From: Nitrosomonas aestuarii
GTDB taxonomy: Bacteria; Pseudomonadota; Gammaproteobacteria; Burkholderiales; Nitrosomonadaceae
Reading direction: 5' to 3'
DNA length: 64,000 nucleotides
Assembly (NCBI RefSeq): GCF_003046585.1
Contig: NZ_QAAE01000007.1
Span: forward strand, 1 to 64,000
In this document: piece by piece, positions 9,089-17,166 of the stretch
Layout: each line of letters starts with the position of its first letter
Position numbering within the stretch: the first letter of the stretch is position 1
Position numbers and translations under genes: made by a program
Notes under the pieces: model-generated
The model's input: only the letters and a program-made list of their open reading frames with translations
Database searches by the model: none
Told to the model about the DNA's origin: nothing

Positions 9089-9307
9089 CCTTAATTAGTT
9101 AATTTACATAAATATAACAGCTGAATTGATGTGTCAGTCTGCAATTTTTATAATAGAAAAGCAAATTCTTAGAGGCGGCTTGTTAATAAAATTTTCCTTA
9201 ATTCAAGTTCTGGCGCTAGAATCTTGATCACGGAAAAATCTGGTCAGTTTTAAATCAGGCCCTGCTTATTCTTGTTATATAGCGCAATTTCATAAATTCA
9301 TTTCATT

Positions 9308-10168
9308 ATGTCAATGATTAGTCAGTTGCATGATTCAGTTTCTTTCTTGATTACTTTTGCTGCCATTACTGGCCTAATGGTGGGTAGTTTTCTTAATGTC
9401 GTGATTTATCGTTTGCCTAAAATGATGGAAAGAAACTGGCGGCAGCAATGCGCGGAGTTTAGCGGTGAATCTATTGAAACACTGCCGACTTTTAATATTG
9501 CTTCCCCCCGTTCAACCTGTCCGCATTGCCATCATCAAATTGCTTTCTGGGAGAATATTCCCGTTTTGAGCTATCTTTTTTTAAGGGGGCGTTGTGCTGA
9601 ATGCCACACACCAATCTCATTGCGCTACCCTCTGATTGAAGTTACTACAAGCATAATGAGCGGTTTTGTGGCCTGGCACTTTGGTTTTGGATGGATGATG
9701 GTGGCAGCCTTGATTTTTGTTTGGGCGCTGATTGCATTGGCTGCCATTGATATTGATACGCAACTATTGCCGGATGATATTACGTTGCCGCTACTTTGGC
9801 TTGGATTGCTTGTCAATATTCACGGCGGGTTTACCGAATTGCATTCCGCAGTCATTGGTGCCGTTGCAGGTTACCTGTCGTTATGGGCGATTTACTGGTT
9901 TTTTAAAATAATTACCGGAAAAGAAGGTATGGGTTACGGTGATTTTAAATTGCTGGCTGCCATTGGTGCCTGGCTTGGGTGGAGCGTATTGCCACTGGTA
10001 ATACTTTTTTCTTCGCTGGTTGGCGCGGTTGCCGGTGTTGGGCTGATTATTGCAACCAAACTCAATAAGGGTGTTATGATTCCTTTTGGTCCATATCTGG
10101 CTGGAGGTGCGTTGATTGCTTTATTCTGGGGGCATGAAATTACGCATGCTTATTTCGGATTATTCTGA
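9308..10168 (+). CDS. pilD: Prepilin leader peptidase / N-methyltransferase PilD
   Basis: A 286-residue bifunctional membrane enzyme that cleaves and N-methylates type IV prepilins. It has the N-terminal SFLNVVIYRLP signature, two CxxC pairs of the zinc-binding cytoplasmic loop (Cys71/74 and Cys96/99), the first catalytic Asp region AAIDIDTQLLPDD (about 145-157) and the second catalytic Asp in GMGYGDFKLL (Asp212). About eight hydrophobic helices follow the usual pattern. The ATG at 9308 lacks a strong ribosome-binding site. coaE starts 3 bp after the stop. Confidence 0.95.
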   Translation: MSMISQLHDSVSFLITFAAITGLMVGSFLNVVIYRLPKMMERNWRQQCAEFSGESIETLPTFNIASPRSTCPHCHHQIAFWENIPVLSYLFLRGRCAECHTPISLRYPLIEVTTSIMSGFVAWHFGFGWMMVAALIFVWALIALAAIDIDTQLLPDDITLPLLWLGLLVNIHGGFTELHSAVIGAVAGYLSLWAIYWFFKIITGKEGMGYGDFKLLAAIGAWLGWSVLPLVILFSSLVGAVAGVGLIIATKLNKGVMIPFGPYLAGGALIALFWGHEITHAYFGLF

Positions 10169-10171
10169 TTC

Positions 10172-10789
10172 GTGGTGTTGACAGTTGGCTTGACTGGCGG
10201 AATCGGTTGCGGGAAATCCAGTGCTGCCAAAATATTTACAGAACTGGGTATCGATGTGATCGATACCGACCTGATCGCACATGAGTTGACACAATCAAAC
10301 GGCGTAGCGATTGCGTCGATACGCAGTCTGTTTGGTAATGCTTTCATTACCCTGGAGGGCGAACTTGATAGAAAAAAAATGCGCCAGCTTATTTTTGCCG
10401 ATAACAGTCAGCGTGATCAACTGGAAGCACTGCTGCACCCACTGATTCTCGCAGAGACCGTTCGCCGTGTTCAGCGCTCTCAGTCTTCTTATGTAGTTGT
10501 AGCCATTCCATTACTATTTGAGACAAGTGATTATGATCATTTGATTCAGCGCATCCTGGTTATTGACTGTGATGAGCAGTTGCAGATCACACGCACGATG
10601 GCGCGCAGCCGTTTAAATGCTGAAGAAGTCAGAGCCATAATGGCGGTTCAGATCAACCGTCAGCATCGCCTGAAAAATGCTGATGATATTGTCGTCAATA
10701 ATCAGGGCATCGATAATCTGCATGAACAGATTTTAAGGCTTCATCAAAATTATCTTATCTTGTCCGCCAGCGATCACCCTTCAAAATAA
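10172..10789 (+). CDS. coaE: Dephospho-CoA kinase
   Basis: CoaE phosphorylates the 3' hydroxyl of dephospho-CoA, the last step of coenzyme A synthesis. The 205-residue protein opens with the P-loop GLTGGIGCGKS (6-16), has IDTDLIAHEL, the lid-region RQLIFAD and PLLFET motifs of the family, and is of normal length. GTG codons at 10172 and 10175 are both possible starts, within 3-6 bp of the pilD stop, so translation is probably coupled to pilD. The pilC-pilD-coaE order is common in proteobacteria. Confidence 0.93.
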   Translation: MVLTVGLTGGIGCGKSSAAKIFTELGIDVIDTDLIAHELTQSNGVAIASIRSLFGNAFITLEGELDRKKMRQLIFADNSQRDQLEALLHPLILAETVRRVQRSQSSYVVVAIPLLFETSDYDHLIQRILVIDCDEQLQITRTMARSRLNAEEVRAIMAVQINRQHRLKNADDIVVNNQGIDNLHEQILRLHQNYLILSASDHPSK

Positions 10790-11000
10790 CGCTTGAAGTT
10801 TATAACGCGATTACATTTTTGTTGATCGAAACCTGTGAATTAGAATTGAGGTTAAGTTGATAGAAAAATCACTTGATCCGAGGGTATGTCCTGTAGTAAA
10901 AAGAACCCATGTATCATACCGGTCCAAGCACACAAAAATGAATGCAGGCAAAAAACTGTCCGGTAGATGATTTTTATTTTCATGGCGCGAGAATTATTCA

Positions 11001-11573
11001 GTGATTATTAGCTCAGTTCGACAGGAATTAATTCAATTTACTTTGTTACCGCGATCCGCTATCGGGTTCCAACGTTTTTCACTAACCATTCTACTAGTTG
11101 TGTTCACCAGTTTGTTTGTGGGCTGCACGACCCCTTTTAGAGCACCTGTGCCGACTACAATTCCATCCAAAACAACAAGCATACACAAGCCCTCTCCAAA
11201 TGCACCCTATAACAGAACCTATACAGTCAAAGGCAAAACCTATTATCCAATGCGTTCGGCGGTCGGTTATAGCGAAAAGGGCATAGCCTCATGGTATGGA
11301 TCAGAATCTGGCAATCGAACTGCCATGGGTGTCCGCTTTAATCCACATGAACTGACAGCCGCGCACAAAACCTTGCCCTTGCCGACCAAGGTCAGGGTGA
11401 CCAATTTGCGTAATGGTCGATCGGTGGATGTCATTGTAAATGACCGCGGTCCTTTCAAAAGAAATAGAATCATTGATTTGTCCCATGGTGCGGCAAAAAA
11501 AATCGGTCTGGACAAACATGGGTTGGCTGAAGTAAGAGTGGAATACCTGGATACACTGGCAAGTAACCCTTAG
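11001..11573 (+). CDS. rlpA: RlpA-like septal ring lipoprotein / lytic transglycosylase
   Basis: A 190-residue lipoprotein precursor. A hydrophobic signal (about 27-41) ends in the lipobox LFVGC (38-42), followed by a Pro/Thr-rich linker. The double-psi beta-barrel domain (about 92-183) begins with GIASWYG and keeps the residues needed for lytic transglycosylase activity in characterised RlpA: the His in TAAHKTLP and the Asp in VNDRGPF. RlpA cleaves naked glycan strands of peptidoglycan at the septum. There is no C-terminal SPOR domain, so septal targeting must differ or be lost. The start is GTG 11001; no upstream ATG is in frame. Confidence 0.88.
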   Translation: MIISSVRQELIQFTLLPRSAIGFQRFSLTILLVVFTSLFVGCTTPFRAPVPTTIPSKTTSIHKPSPNAPYNRTYTVKGKTYYPMRSAVGYSEKGIASWYGSESGNRTAMGVRFNPHELTAAHKTLPLPTKVRVTNLRNGRSVDVIVNDRGPFKRNRIIDLSHGAAKKIGLDKHGLAEVRVEYLDTLASNP

Positions 11574-11877
11574 TCAGTACTTATTTTTCAGTTTACATGA
11601 TGAAAAGCCAGTACGCTCGGGCTAGCTTAGACATGTCGTTATAAATATACTCGAGGCAGTCGATGAAAGTCGCTGCAAACGACAAAACTTCCGGCAGCAA
11701 ATTTTGAGTGGCGGAAGTCGACTCGAGACGCGAAAGTAGACAGTGTGTTACGACAAAGCAAACTTTTTGTCTGATAAACAAGTATTTTAATCTTTTTTAT
11801 ACCGGGAAGTAACGTCGATAATTTTCAACAGCTTGCTAAAGCGGCTGTTTTTACGAGGCTCATTACACATATCAACC

Positions 11878-13047
11878 ATGAAAGTATACGCCACTCCTGA
11901 CCTTATGAATATGCTGCGGCAGCTCATTGCCAAGCCCTCAATGAGTAGCGTCAGCCCGTCATTTGATGTCAGTAATCGTGAAGTCATTGATCTGCTGGCC
12001 GGGTGGTTTGAATCGCTTGGGTTTGCGGTGGAAATTATGCCATTGCTGAAACAACCGCATAAAGCAAATCTGCTGGCGACAATAGGGCCTGCCCGGGACA
12101 AAGAGAAGAACCAGGGTTTGATGCTGGCCGGACACACTGATACTGTGCCCTATGATGAAAAATTCTGGCACCATAACCCGTTTAAGTTGACTGAGCAGGA
12201 TAATCGTCTGTATGGACTTGGCACAACTGACATGAAAAGCTTTTTTGCATTGATCATTGAAGCCGTTAAGCGATTTGATACATCCCGATTCAAACAACCT
12301 CTGGTTATACTGGCCACTGCCGATGAAGAAAGCTCAATGGAAGGTGCGGAAATGTTGCTGCAAAAAGAATGCCCACCGGTGCGGTACGCTGTCATTGGCG
12401 AACCGACTGGACTCAAACCGGTAAACGCGCATAAAGGCATATCGATGAACAGCATACGACTAATCGGACGGGGAGGACATTCCAGTAATCCTGCACTGGG
12501 ACTGAATGCAATGGAATATATGCACCAGGTGCTTGGCGAGCTGCTTGACTGGCGTACAGACCTGCAACGCCGATACCGGGATGAACAATTTGCCGTGCCG
12601 GTACCCACGCTCAATCTCGGACATATTCATGGTGGTGACAACCCCAACCGCATTTGCGATCAGTGTGAGGTTCATTTTGACATGCGTCCACTGCCAGGAA
12701 TGGATAGCAACGCGTTACACCAAGAATTGCATGCGCGCCTGGAAAAGATACTGAATAGCACCGGTGTCAACTGGGCATTGTTTCCGCTGATACACGGTAC
12801 GCCGCCGATGCACACGCCTATCGATTCGCCCATTGTGAGAAGTTGCGAGCATCACTGCCATGCCGCTGCGCACGCAGTTGCTTTCTGTACCGAAGGTCCT
12901 TACCTAACCCAACTTGGCATCGATACAGTTATCCTAGGTCCCGGTAATATCGCACAGGCGCATCAACCTGATGAATTTATTGAGCTGTCGAGTATTCAGC
13001 CCTGCGTAGAAATTCTGTCTGAGTTAATTGCGGAATACTGTTTGTAG
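11878..13047 (+). CDS. argE: Acetylornithine deacetylase (M20 family)
   Basis: ArgE hydrolyses N-acetylornithine to ornithine and acetate in arginine synthesis. The 389-residue protein has the M20 metal-binding pattern: AGHTDTVP, GTTDMKSFFA, ATADEESSMEGAE, and a late His in GNIAQAHQPDEF. The dimerisation domain sits between about 165 and 280. I start at ATG 11878 (MKVYATPDLM); an in-frame TTG at 11833 would add 15 residues that do not look like the family. It is monocistronic here. Confidence 0.88.
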   Translation: MKVYATPDLMNMLRQLIAKPSMSSVSPSFDVSNREVIDLLAGWFESLGFAVEIMPLLKQPHKANLLATIGPARDKEKNQGLMLAGHTDTVPYDEKFWHHNPFKLTEQDNRLYGLGTTDMKSFFALIIEAVKRFDTSRFKQPLVILATADEESSMEGAEMLLQKECPPVRYAVIGEPTGLKPVNAHKGISMNSIRLIGRGGHSSNPALGLNAMEYMHQVLGELLDWRTDLQRRYRDEQFAVPVPTLNLGHIHGGDNPNRICDQCEVHFDMRPLPGMDSNALHQELHARLEKILNSTGVNWALFPLIHGTPPMHTPIDSPIVRSCEHHCHAAAHAVAFCTEGPYLTQLGIDTVILGPGNIAQAHQPDEFIELSSIQPCVEILSELIAEYCL

Positions 13048-13282
13048 ATGACCGAGTGCGCCATATCCGACAACCATTTCAGAAAATGAAAAAAACAGCT
13101 TAGCAATATTGACCAATACAAACCTGGCTTTCCGGGTTCATAGCTTTTTTTAATTCGATTAACGTCTATGCTTTCCTATTCTTTCTCAACCATCAAATAC
13201 CCGACATTTTGTTTGCACTTCACATCGCGCGATTACAACAGATTCACAGATATGTAAGTTCTGGATGCATCCACTTTTGATT

Positions 13283-14947
13283 TTACCGGCTAATCGGCTT
13301 GTACCGTATCCGCTTCGGTTTCGCACCTTCTTCGCCAAGACGTTTGATCTTGTCGGCTTCATATTCATGATAGTTACCGTTGAAGAACGTCCAGTGCGAT
13401 TCGCCTTCAGCGGCAAGGATATGAGTAGCGATGCGGTCGAGGAACCAGCGGTCGTGCGATATGACGAGGACGCAACCGGCGAATTCGAGCAGGGCGTCTT
13501 CGAGTGCGCGCAGGGTTTCCACGTCGAGATCATTGGACGGTTCGTCGAGCAGCAGTACATTGCCGCCCGATATGAGTGTTTGCGCGAGATGCAGGCGCCC
13601 GCGCTCGCCACCGGAGAGCTGACCTACGATTTTCTGCTGATCGCCGCCCTTGAAATTGAAGCGACCGAGATATGCGCGGGCAGGGGTGGTGTATTTGCCG
13701 ACAGTGAGCAGGTCGTTGCCGCCGGAGATGGCGTCGAATACAGTTTTGTCGTTTTCCAGTGAATCGCGCGCTTGGTCGACATGGGCAATGTTGACGGTGG
13801 GTCCGATTTTAACTTCGCCTGAATCAGGTTGTTCCTTGCCGGTGATGAGCTTAAACAGCGTAGATTTACCCGCGCCATTCGGGCCGATAATACCGACAAT
13901 CGCACCGGGGGGCATCTGAAAACTCAAGCCGTCGATCAGTAACCGGTCGCCATAGGCCTTGGACACATCTGTGAATTCGATGACTTCGTTACCAAGTCGC
14001 TCACCTGGAGGGATATAGATTTCCTGCGTTTCGTTGCGTTGTTGATATTCCTGAGAATTAAGTTCTTCGAACCGAGCGATACGTGCTTTCGATTTTGCCT
14101 GGCGGCCTTTTGGATTTTGCCGTACCCATTCAAGTTCTTTTTTCATCGCTTTCATATGCGCGTCGATCTGTTTGCTTTCCTGCTCCAGACGCGCTTCTTT
14201 CTGCTCCAGCCAGCTTGAGTAGTTGCCTTTCCACGGAATGCCCTGCCCGCGGTCGAGTTCGAGTATCCATTCGGCAGCGTTGTCGAGGAAATAACGGTCG
14301 TGCGTAACCGCCACCACGGTTCCAGGAAAGCGCACCAAAAACTGTTCCAGCCATTCGACCGATTCAGCATCGAGATGATTGGTGGGTTCGTCGAGCAGCA
14401 GCATATCGGGTTTTTCCAGTAACAGCTTGCACAAGGCTACGCGGCGTTTTTCCCCGCCGGAAAGATTTTTAATCACACCATCCCATGGCGGCAGGCGTAA
14501 CGCATCCGCTGCGATTTCCATCTGATTCTCGGTATCGCTCCCTGCAGTGGCCAGTATGGATTCCAGTCGCGCCTGTTCTTCAGCCAGTGCGTCAAAATCA
14601 GCCCCTTCTTCTGCATAAGCGGCATAAACAGCATCAAGCTTTTTCTGCGCCTCGATAATCTCCCCCATGCCTGCTTCTACTTCTTGACGCACGGTGTGGT
14701 CAGGGTTCAGTTGTGGCTCCTGCTGCAGGTAGCCGATACGTATGTCGGACAGGCGTTGTACTTCGCCGTCGTATTCGGTGTCCACACCTGCCATGATACG
14801 CAACACAGTGGATTTTCCGGAACCATTGAGTCCCAGCAGGCCGATTTTTGCACCGGGAAAGAAACTCAGTGAAATATCCTTAATGATTTGACGTTTCGGT
14901 GGAACGATTTTGCTCACGCGGAGCATAGACATGACATATTGGGCCAT
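13283..14947 (-). CDS. ettA: Energy-dependent translational throttle ABC-F ATPase EttA
   Basis: A 554-residue ABC-F protein with two ATP-binding cassettes and no membrane domain. Both Walker A motifs (GLNGSGKST near 38-46, GPNGAGKST near 355) and both signatures (LSGGEKRR, LSGGERGR) are intact. The inter-domain arm and P-site tRNA interaction linker lie between about 235 and 320. The length and the opening MAQYVMSMLRVSKIVPPKRQ-type sequence identify EttA rather than Uup or YheS. EttA binds the ribosomal E site and gates the first peptide bonds according to ATP/ADP level. Confidence 0.95.
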   Translation of the reverse strand: MAQYVMSMLRVSKIVPPKRQIIKDISLSFFPGAKIGLLGLNGSGKSTVLRIMAGVDTEYDGEVQRLSDIRIGYLQQEPQLNPDHTVRQEVEAGMGEIIEAQKKLDAVYAAYAEEGADFDALAEEQARLESILATAGSDTENQMEIAADALRLPPWDGVIKNLSGGEKRRVALCKLLLEKPDMLLLDEPTNHLDAESVEWLEQFLVRFPGTVVAVTHDRYFLDNAAEWILELDRGQGIPWKGNYSSWLEQKEARLEQESKQIDAHMKAMKKELEWVRQNPKGRQAKSKARIARFEELNSQEYQQRNETQEIYIPPGERLGNEVIEFTDVSKAYGDRLLIDGLSFQMPPGAIVGIIGPNGAGKSTLFKLITGKEQPDSGEVKIGPTVNIAHVDQARDSLENDKTVFDAISGGNDLLTVGKYTTPARAYLGRFNFKGGDQQKIVGQLSGGERGRLHLAQTLISGGNVLLLDEPSNDLDVETLRALEDALLEFAGCVLVISHDRWFLDRIATHILAAEGESHWTFFNGNYHEYEADKIKRLGEEGAKPKRIRYKPISR

Positions 14948-15052
14948 TTGTTAGACTATAAAAGTGAAAAAAACATTATTGATTGGATATACAGAAGAAT
15001 AGAGTGTAACGCAGCTTTTCCACCAATGAAAGTGGGCAAGTATGATTGTAGA

Positions 15053-15283
15053 TTACGTACCCCGAACACGGGTAATTGAAACAAATTTATGGTTCTCGTC
15101 GAGAACCAGCTCAAATATACCCCGCACGCCGTCTGCCTGCACTACCGAGCGTAAAATTTTAGCGGGGAAACGTATGATACGGCCATCTGTTGTTTTTGTC
15201 ACGACGGTACTTGCTACGCCTTCGTAATAATAAATTAGTTTTTGCGGAGAGATATTGAGAACGATATGTAAACGCTGATGCAT
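15053..15283 (-). CDS. DUF2835 family protein
   Basis: A small 76-residue protein. The pattern YYYEGVASTVVTKTTDGR, IRFPAKILR and DGVRGIFELV matches the DUF2835 family, which is widespread in proteobacteria and has no known function. I start at ATG 15283 (MHQRLHIV) rather than the upstream TTG. It lies between ynfA and ettA, on the same strand as both. Confidence 0.72.
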   Translation of the reverse strand: MHQRLHIVLNISPQKLIYYYEGVASTVVTKTTDGRIIRFPAKILRSVVQADGVRGIFELVLDENHKFVSITRVRGT

Positions 15284-15340
15284 TGCACTAATCAATAAAA
15301 AAATACCAATGCAGATTGTTCGTATAAATAATTATGTGCA

Positions 15341-15673
15341 TCAAGAGGCTCTTGGTGCAAACATGATGATTGCCATGCCAATAAGTGCTACGGATGCGCC
15401 TACCATGTCCCAGAAGGTAGGCCTGATTCCATCTACTGCCCATAACCAGAAAATGGCGACGAAAATGTACATGCCACCATACGCTGCATAGACCCGGCCT
15501 GCAGCAGTCGGGTGTAATGTCAGGCACCATGCAAACGCAGCAAGACTCAATCCGGCCGGGATTAATAGCCATGCAGTTTTTCCCTGTGTGAGCCAAAGAT
15601 AAACAAGATAGCAGCCAACGATTTCCATCAAAGCTGTTGCAAAAAAAAGTGAAACGGTTTTAATTGCAAACAT
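15341..15673 (-). CDS. ynfA: YnfA family (UPF0060) small membrane protein
   Basis: A 110-residue protein with four hydrophobic helices, related to small multidrug-resistance-type transporters. Family marks include [12 protein letters not shown] near the start, [12 protein letters not shown](MY)I in the middle, and a C-terminal helix ending MAIIMFAPR. Its transport role is inferred from similarity; YnfA proteins are weakly characterised. The gene starts 75 bp past the stop of the FAD oxidase on the same strand. Confidence 0.9.
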   Translation of the reverse strand: MFAIKTVSLFFATALMEIVGCYLVYLWLTQGKTAWLLIPAGLSLAAFAWCLTLHPTAAGRVYAAYGGMYIFVAIFWLWAVDGIRPTFWDMVGASVALIGMAIIMFAPRAS

Positions 15674-15748
15674 GATTCAATAGTATGTGGTTCTTTGTTT
15701 ATTTAAGATTTGTATCTGCAAAGTATCTTATTGAAACCGTTTATTCCG

Positions 15749-17164
15749 CTAATCAACCTGATGTGGTGCAGACGGGCTTAACCGTTCTCGAAAGTATTGA
15801 TTCAACAGTCGGTTGTCAGGATCATATTGCTGCCGGTATGTTTCAAATTTGTCAAGGCGACTGCCGAATGCAGCGCGTGCTTGTGACGGGGTGATGCCGC
15901 GCGTCTGATTGAATAATGGAACGCCACCCAGATTGCTGCAAAATTCGTTATAGGCGGTAATAAAGTCCTCCCAGCCTGGATCACCGGTAGAAACCGGGTC
16001 GAGAGTCATGACGTTACCTGCTGATGAATAAGAAAACAAGGAGTTGTCATCCTTAAGAATGCGGTAAGCGACGTTCAGCATATTACAGCGATAACCATGC
16101 TGCTGATAGTAATTTCGGCAGAACTGGAAGTAAGCGGGCAGGATTTCAGAGTATTTTTCTTCCGGGAAGGCCCAGATGCTGAATGTATATTTAGTCCAGG
16201 TGGATTGATGCGGATAACGAATAATCTGATCTGTTGCACTGGTTCCGGATGGACTCTTGAGTATCCGTTCCAGAACCAGTTGAACTTTCTGGTTAAAAAA
16301 ATCAACCAGTTTGTAACGTATGGTTTTGAAAGGAATAAATCGGGTCAGAATATACCCGACACCGGGGGCTAGATTTTTCCATGTCCAGTTTCTCAATTTC
16401 CACTGCCAAGTGCCTGTTGGCTTAGTGGGGGTATTATCAATATATTTTCGAAACTCCACCGCAATTTCATTCAGAAATGGAAACAAATAGAACATCATTG
16501 ATTCCTGCTCAGTATCCGGACGGTTGGTCAATGCGGGCAAGGTCTGAATAAATTCATCAAGTGTATAGGTCTTGTGACGCAACGCCAGGGATTGTGCAGG
16601 CCGTACTTTAAATGTGACCTCATAGATAATGCCGAACAAGCCATAACTCGAGCGCGCCATTCGCAGCAGTTCAGGTTCGGATTCGTTGATTTCAATACAT
16701 TCTCCCTGTGGCGTGACCATTTTCAATACTGTTGCATAGGAGCAGACTTGACCGAACTCCCCGGGCATTGATGCATCTTTGGTACCGCCGCTGGATGCGC
16801 TGCCCAGAGACAAATTGCCAAGCTCTACATTGACAAAAAACTGCAGCCCTTTTTCGCACAGCGCATGCGCGACATCAATATATAATGCGCCTGCCTGAAC
16901 AGTCACCGTATGATTTTCAGTGCTGATATCCAGAATTTTGTTAAAGGCAGTCATGTCGACAATGGTGCCACCGTTGGCGACAGCGCATTGCGTGGTCGAG
17001 TGATTTGACCCAATCGCGCGTATCGGAGCCGGAAAGGTTTCAGTATCCTTTAATAAGGTGATCAAATCGTCCACCGAGTCGGGTTTTACAACCACCCTGG
17101 GATGGGAAACAATGGTTTTACCCCAATTGCTAAATTGCGATGAAGTCTGTATCTGTACTTGCAT
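15749..17164 (-). CDS. FAD-linked oxidase with aldonolactone-oxidase-type C-terminus
   Basis: A 471-residue member of the vanillyl-alcohol-oxidase flavoprotein family. The PCMH-type FAD-binding domain spans about 18-200, with RAIGSNHSTTQC (49-60). His55 aligns with the position that often carries covalent FAD. SGGTKDASMPGEFGQ and SYGLFGIIYEVTF are further FAD-contact stretches. The C-terminus (FETYRQQYDPDNRLLNQYF) resembles arabinonolactone/gulonolactone oxidases. The substrate is unknown. It starts 2 bp after the stop of the haem peroxidase gene, so the two are almost certainly co-transcribed and may act in one oxidation pathway. Confidence 0.85.
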   Translation of the reverse strand: MQVQIQTSSQFSNWGKTIVSHPRVVVKPDSVDDLITLLKDTETFPAPIRAIGSNHSTTQCAVANGGTIVDMTAFNKILDISTENHTVTVQAGALYIDVAHALCEKGLQFFVNVELGNLSLGSASSGGTKDASMPGEFGQVCSYATVLKMVTPQGECIEINESEPELLRMARSSYGLFGIIYEVTFKVRPAQSLALRHKTYTLDEFIQTLPALTNRPDTEQESMMFYLFPFLNEIAVEFRKYIDNTPTKPTGTWQWKLRNWTWKNLAPGVGYILTRFIPFKTIRYKLVDFFNQKVQLVLERILKSPSGTSATDQIIRYPHQSTWTKYTFSIWAFPEEKYSEILPAYFQFCRNYYQQHGYRCNMLNVAYRILKDDNSLFSYSSAGNVMTLDPVSTGDPGWEDFITAYNEFCSNLGGVPLFNQTRGITPSQARAAFGSRLDKFETYRQQYDPDNRLLNQYFRERLSPSAPHQVD

Positions 17165-17166
17165 GA

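Noticed and set aside
11593-11781. 62-codon minus-strand frame between rlpA and argE
   Set aside because: No recognisable motif and no ribosome-binding site; probably noncoding.
12150-12614. 154-codon minus-strand frame
   Set aside because: Shadow of argE; Ser/Arg/Cys-rich composition typical of an antisense frame.
13265-13762. 165-codon open frame on the plus strand
   Set aside because: It lies entirely opposite ettA, whose motifs are unmistakable; the frame is a shadow of its codon usage.
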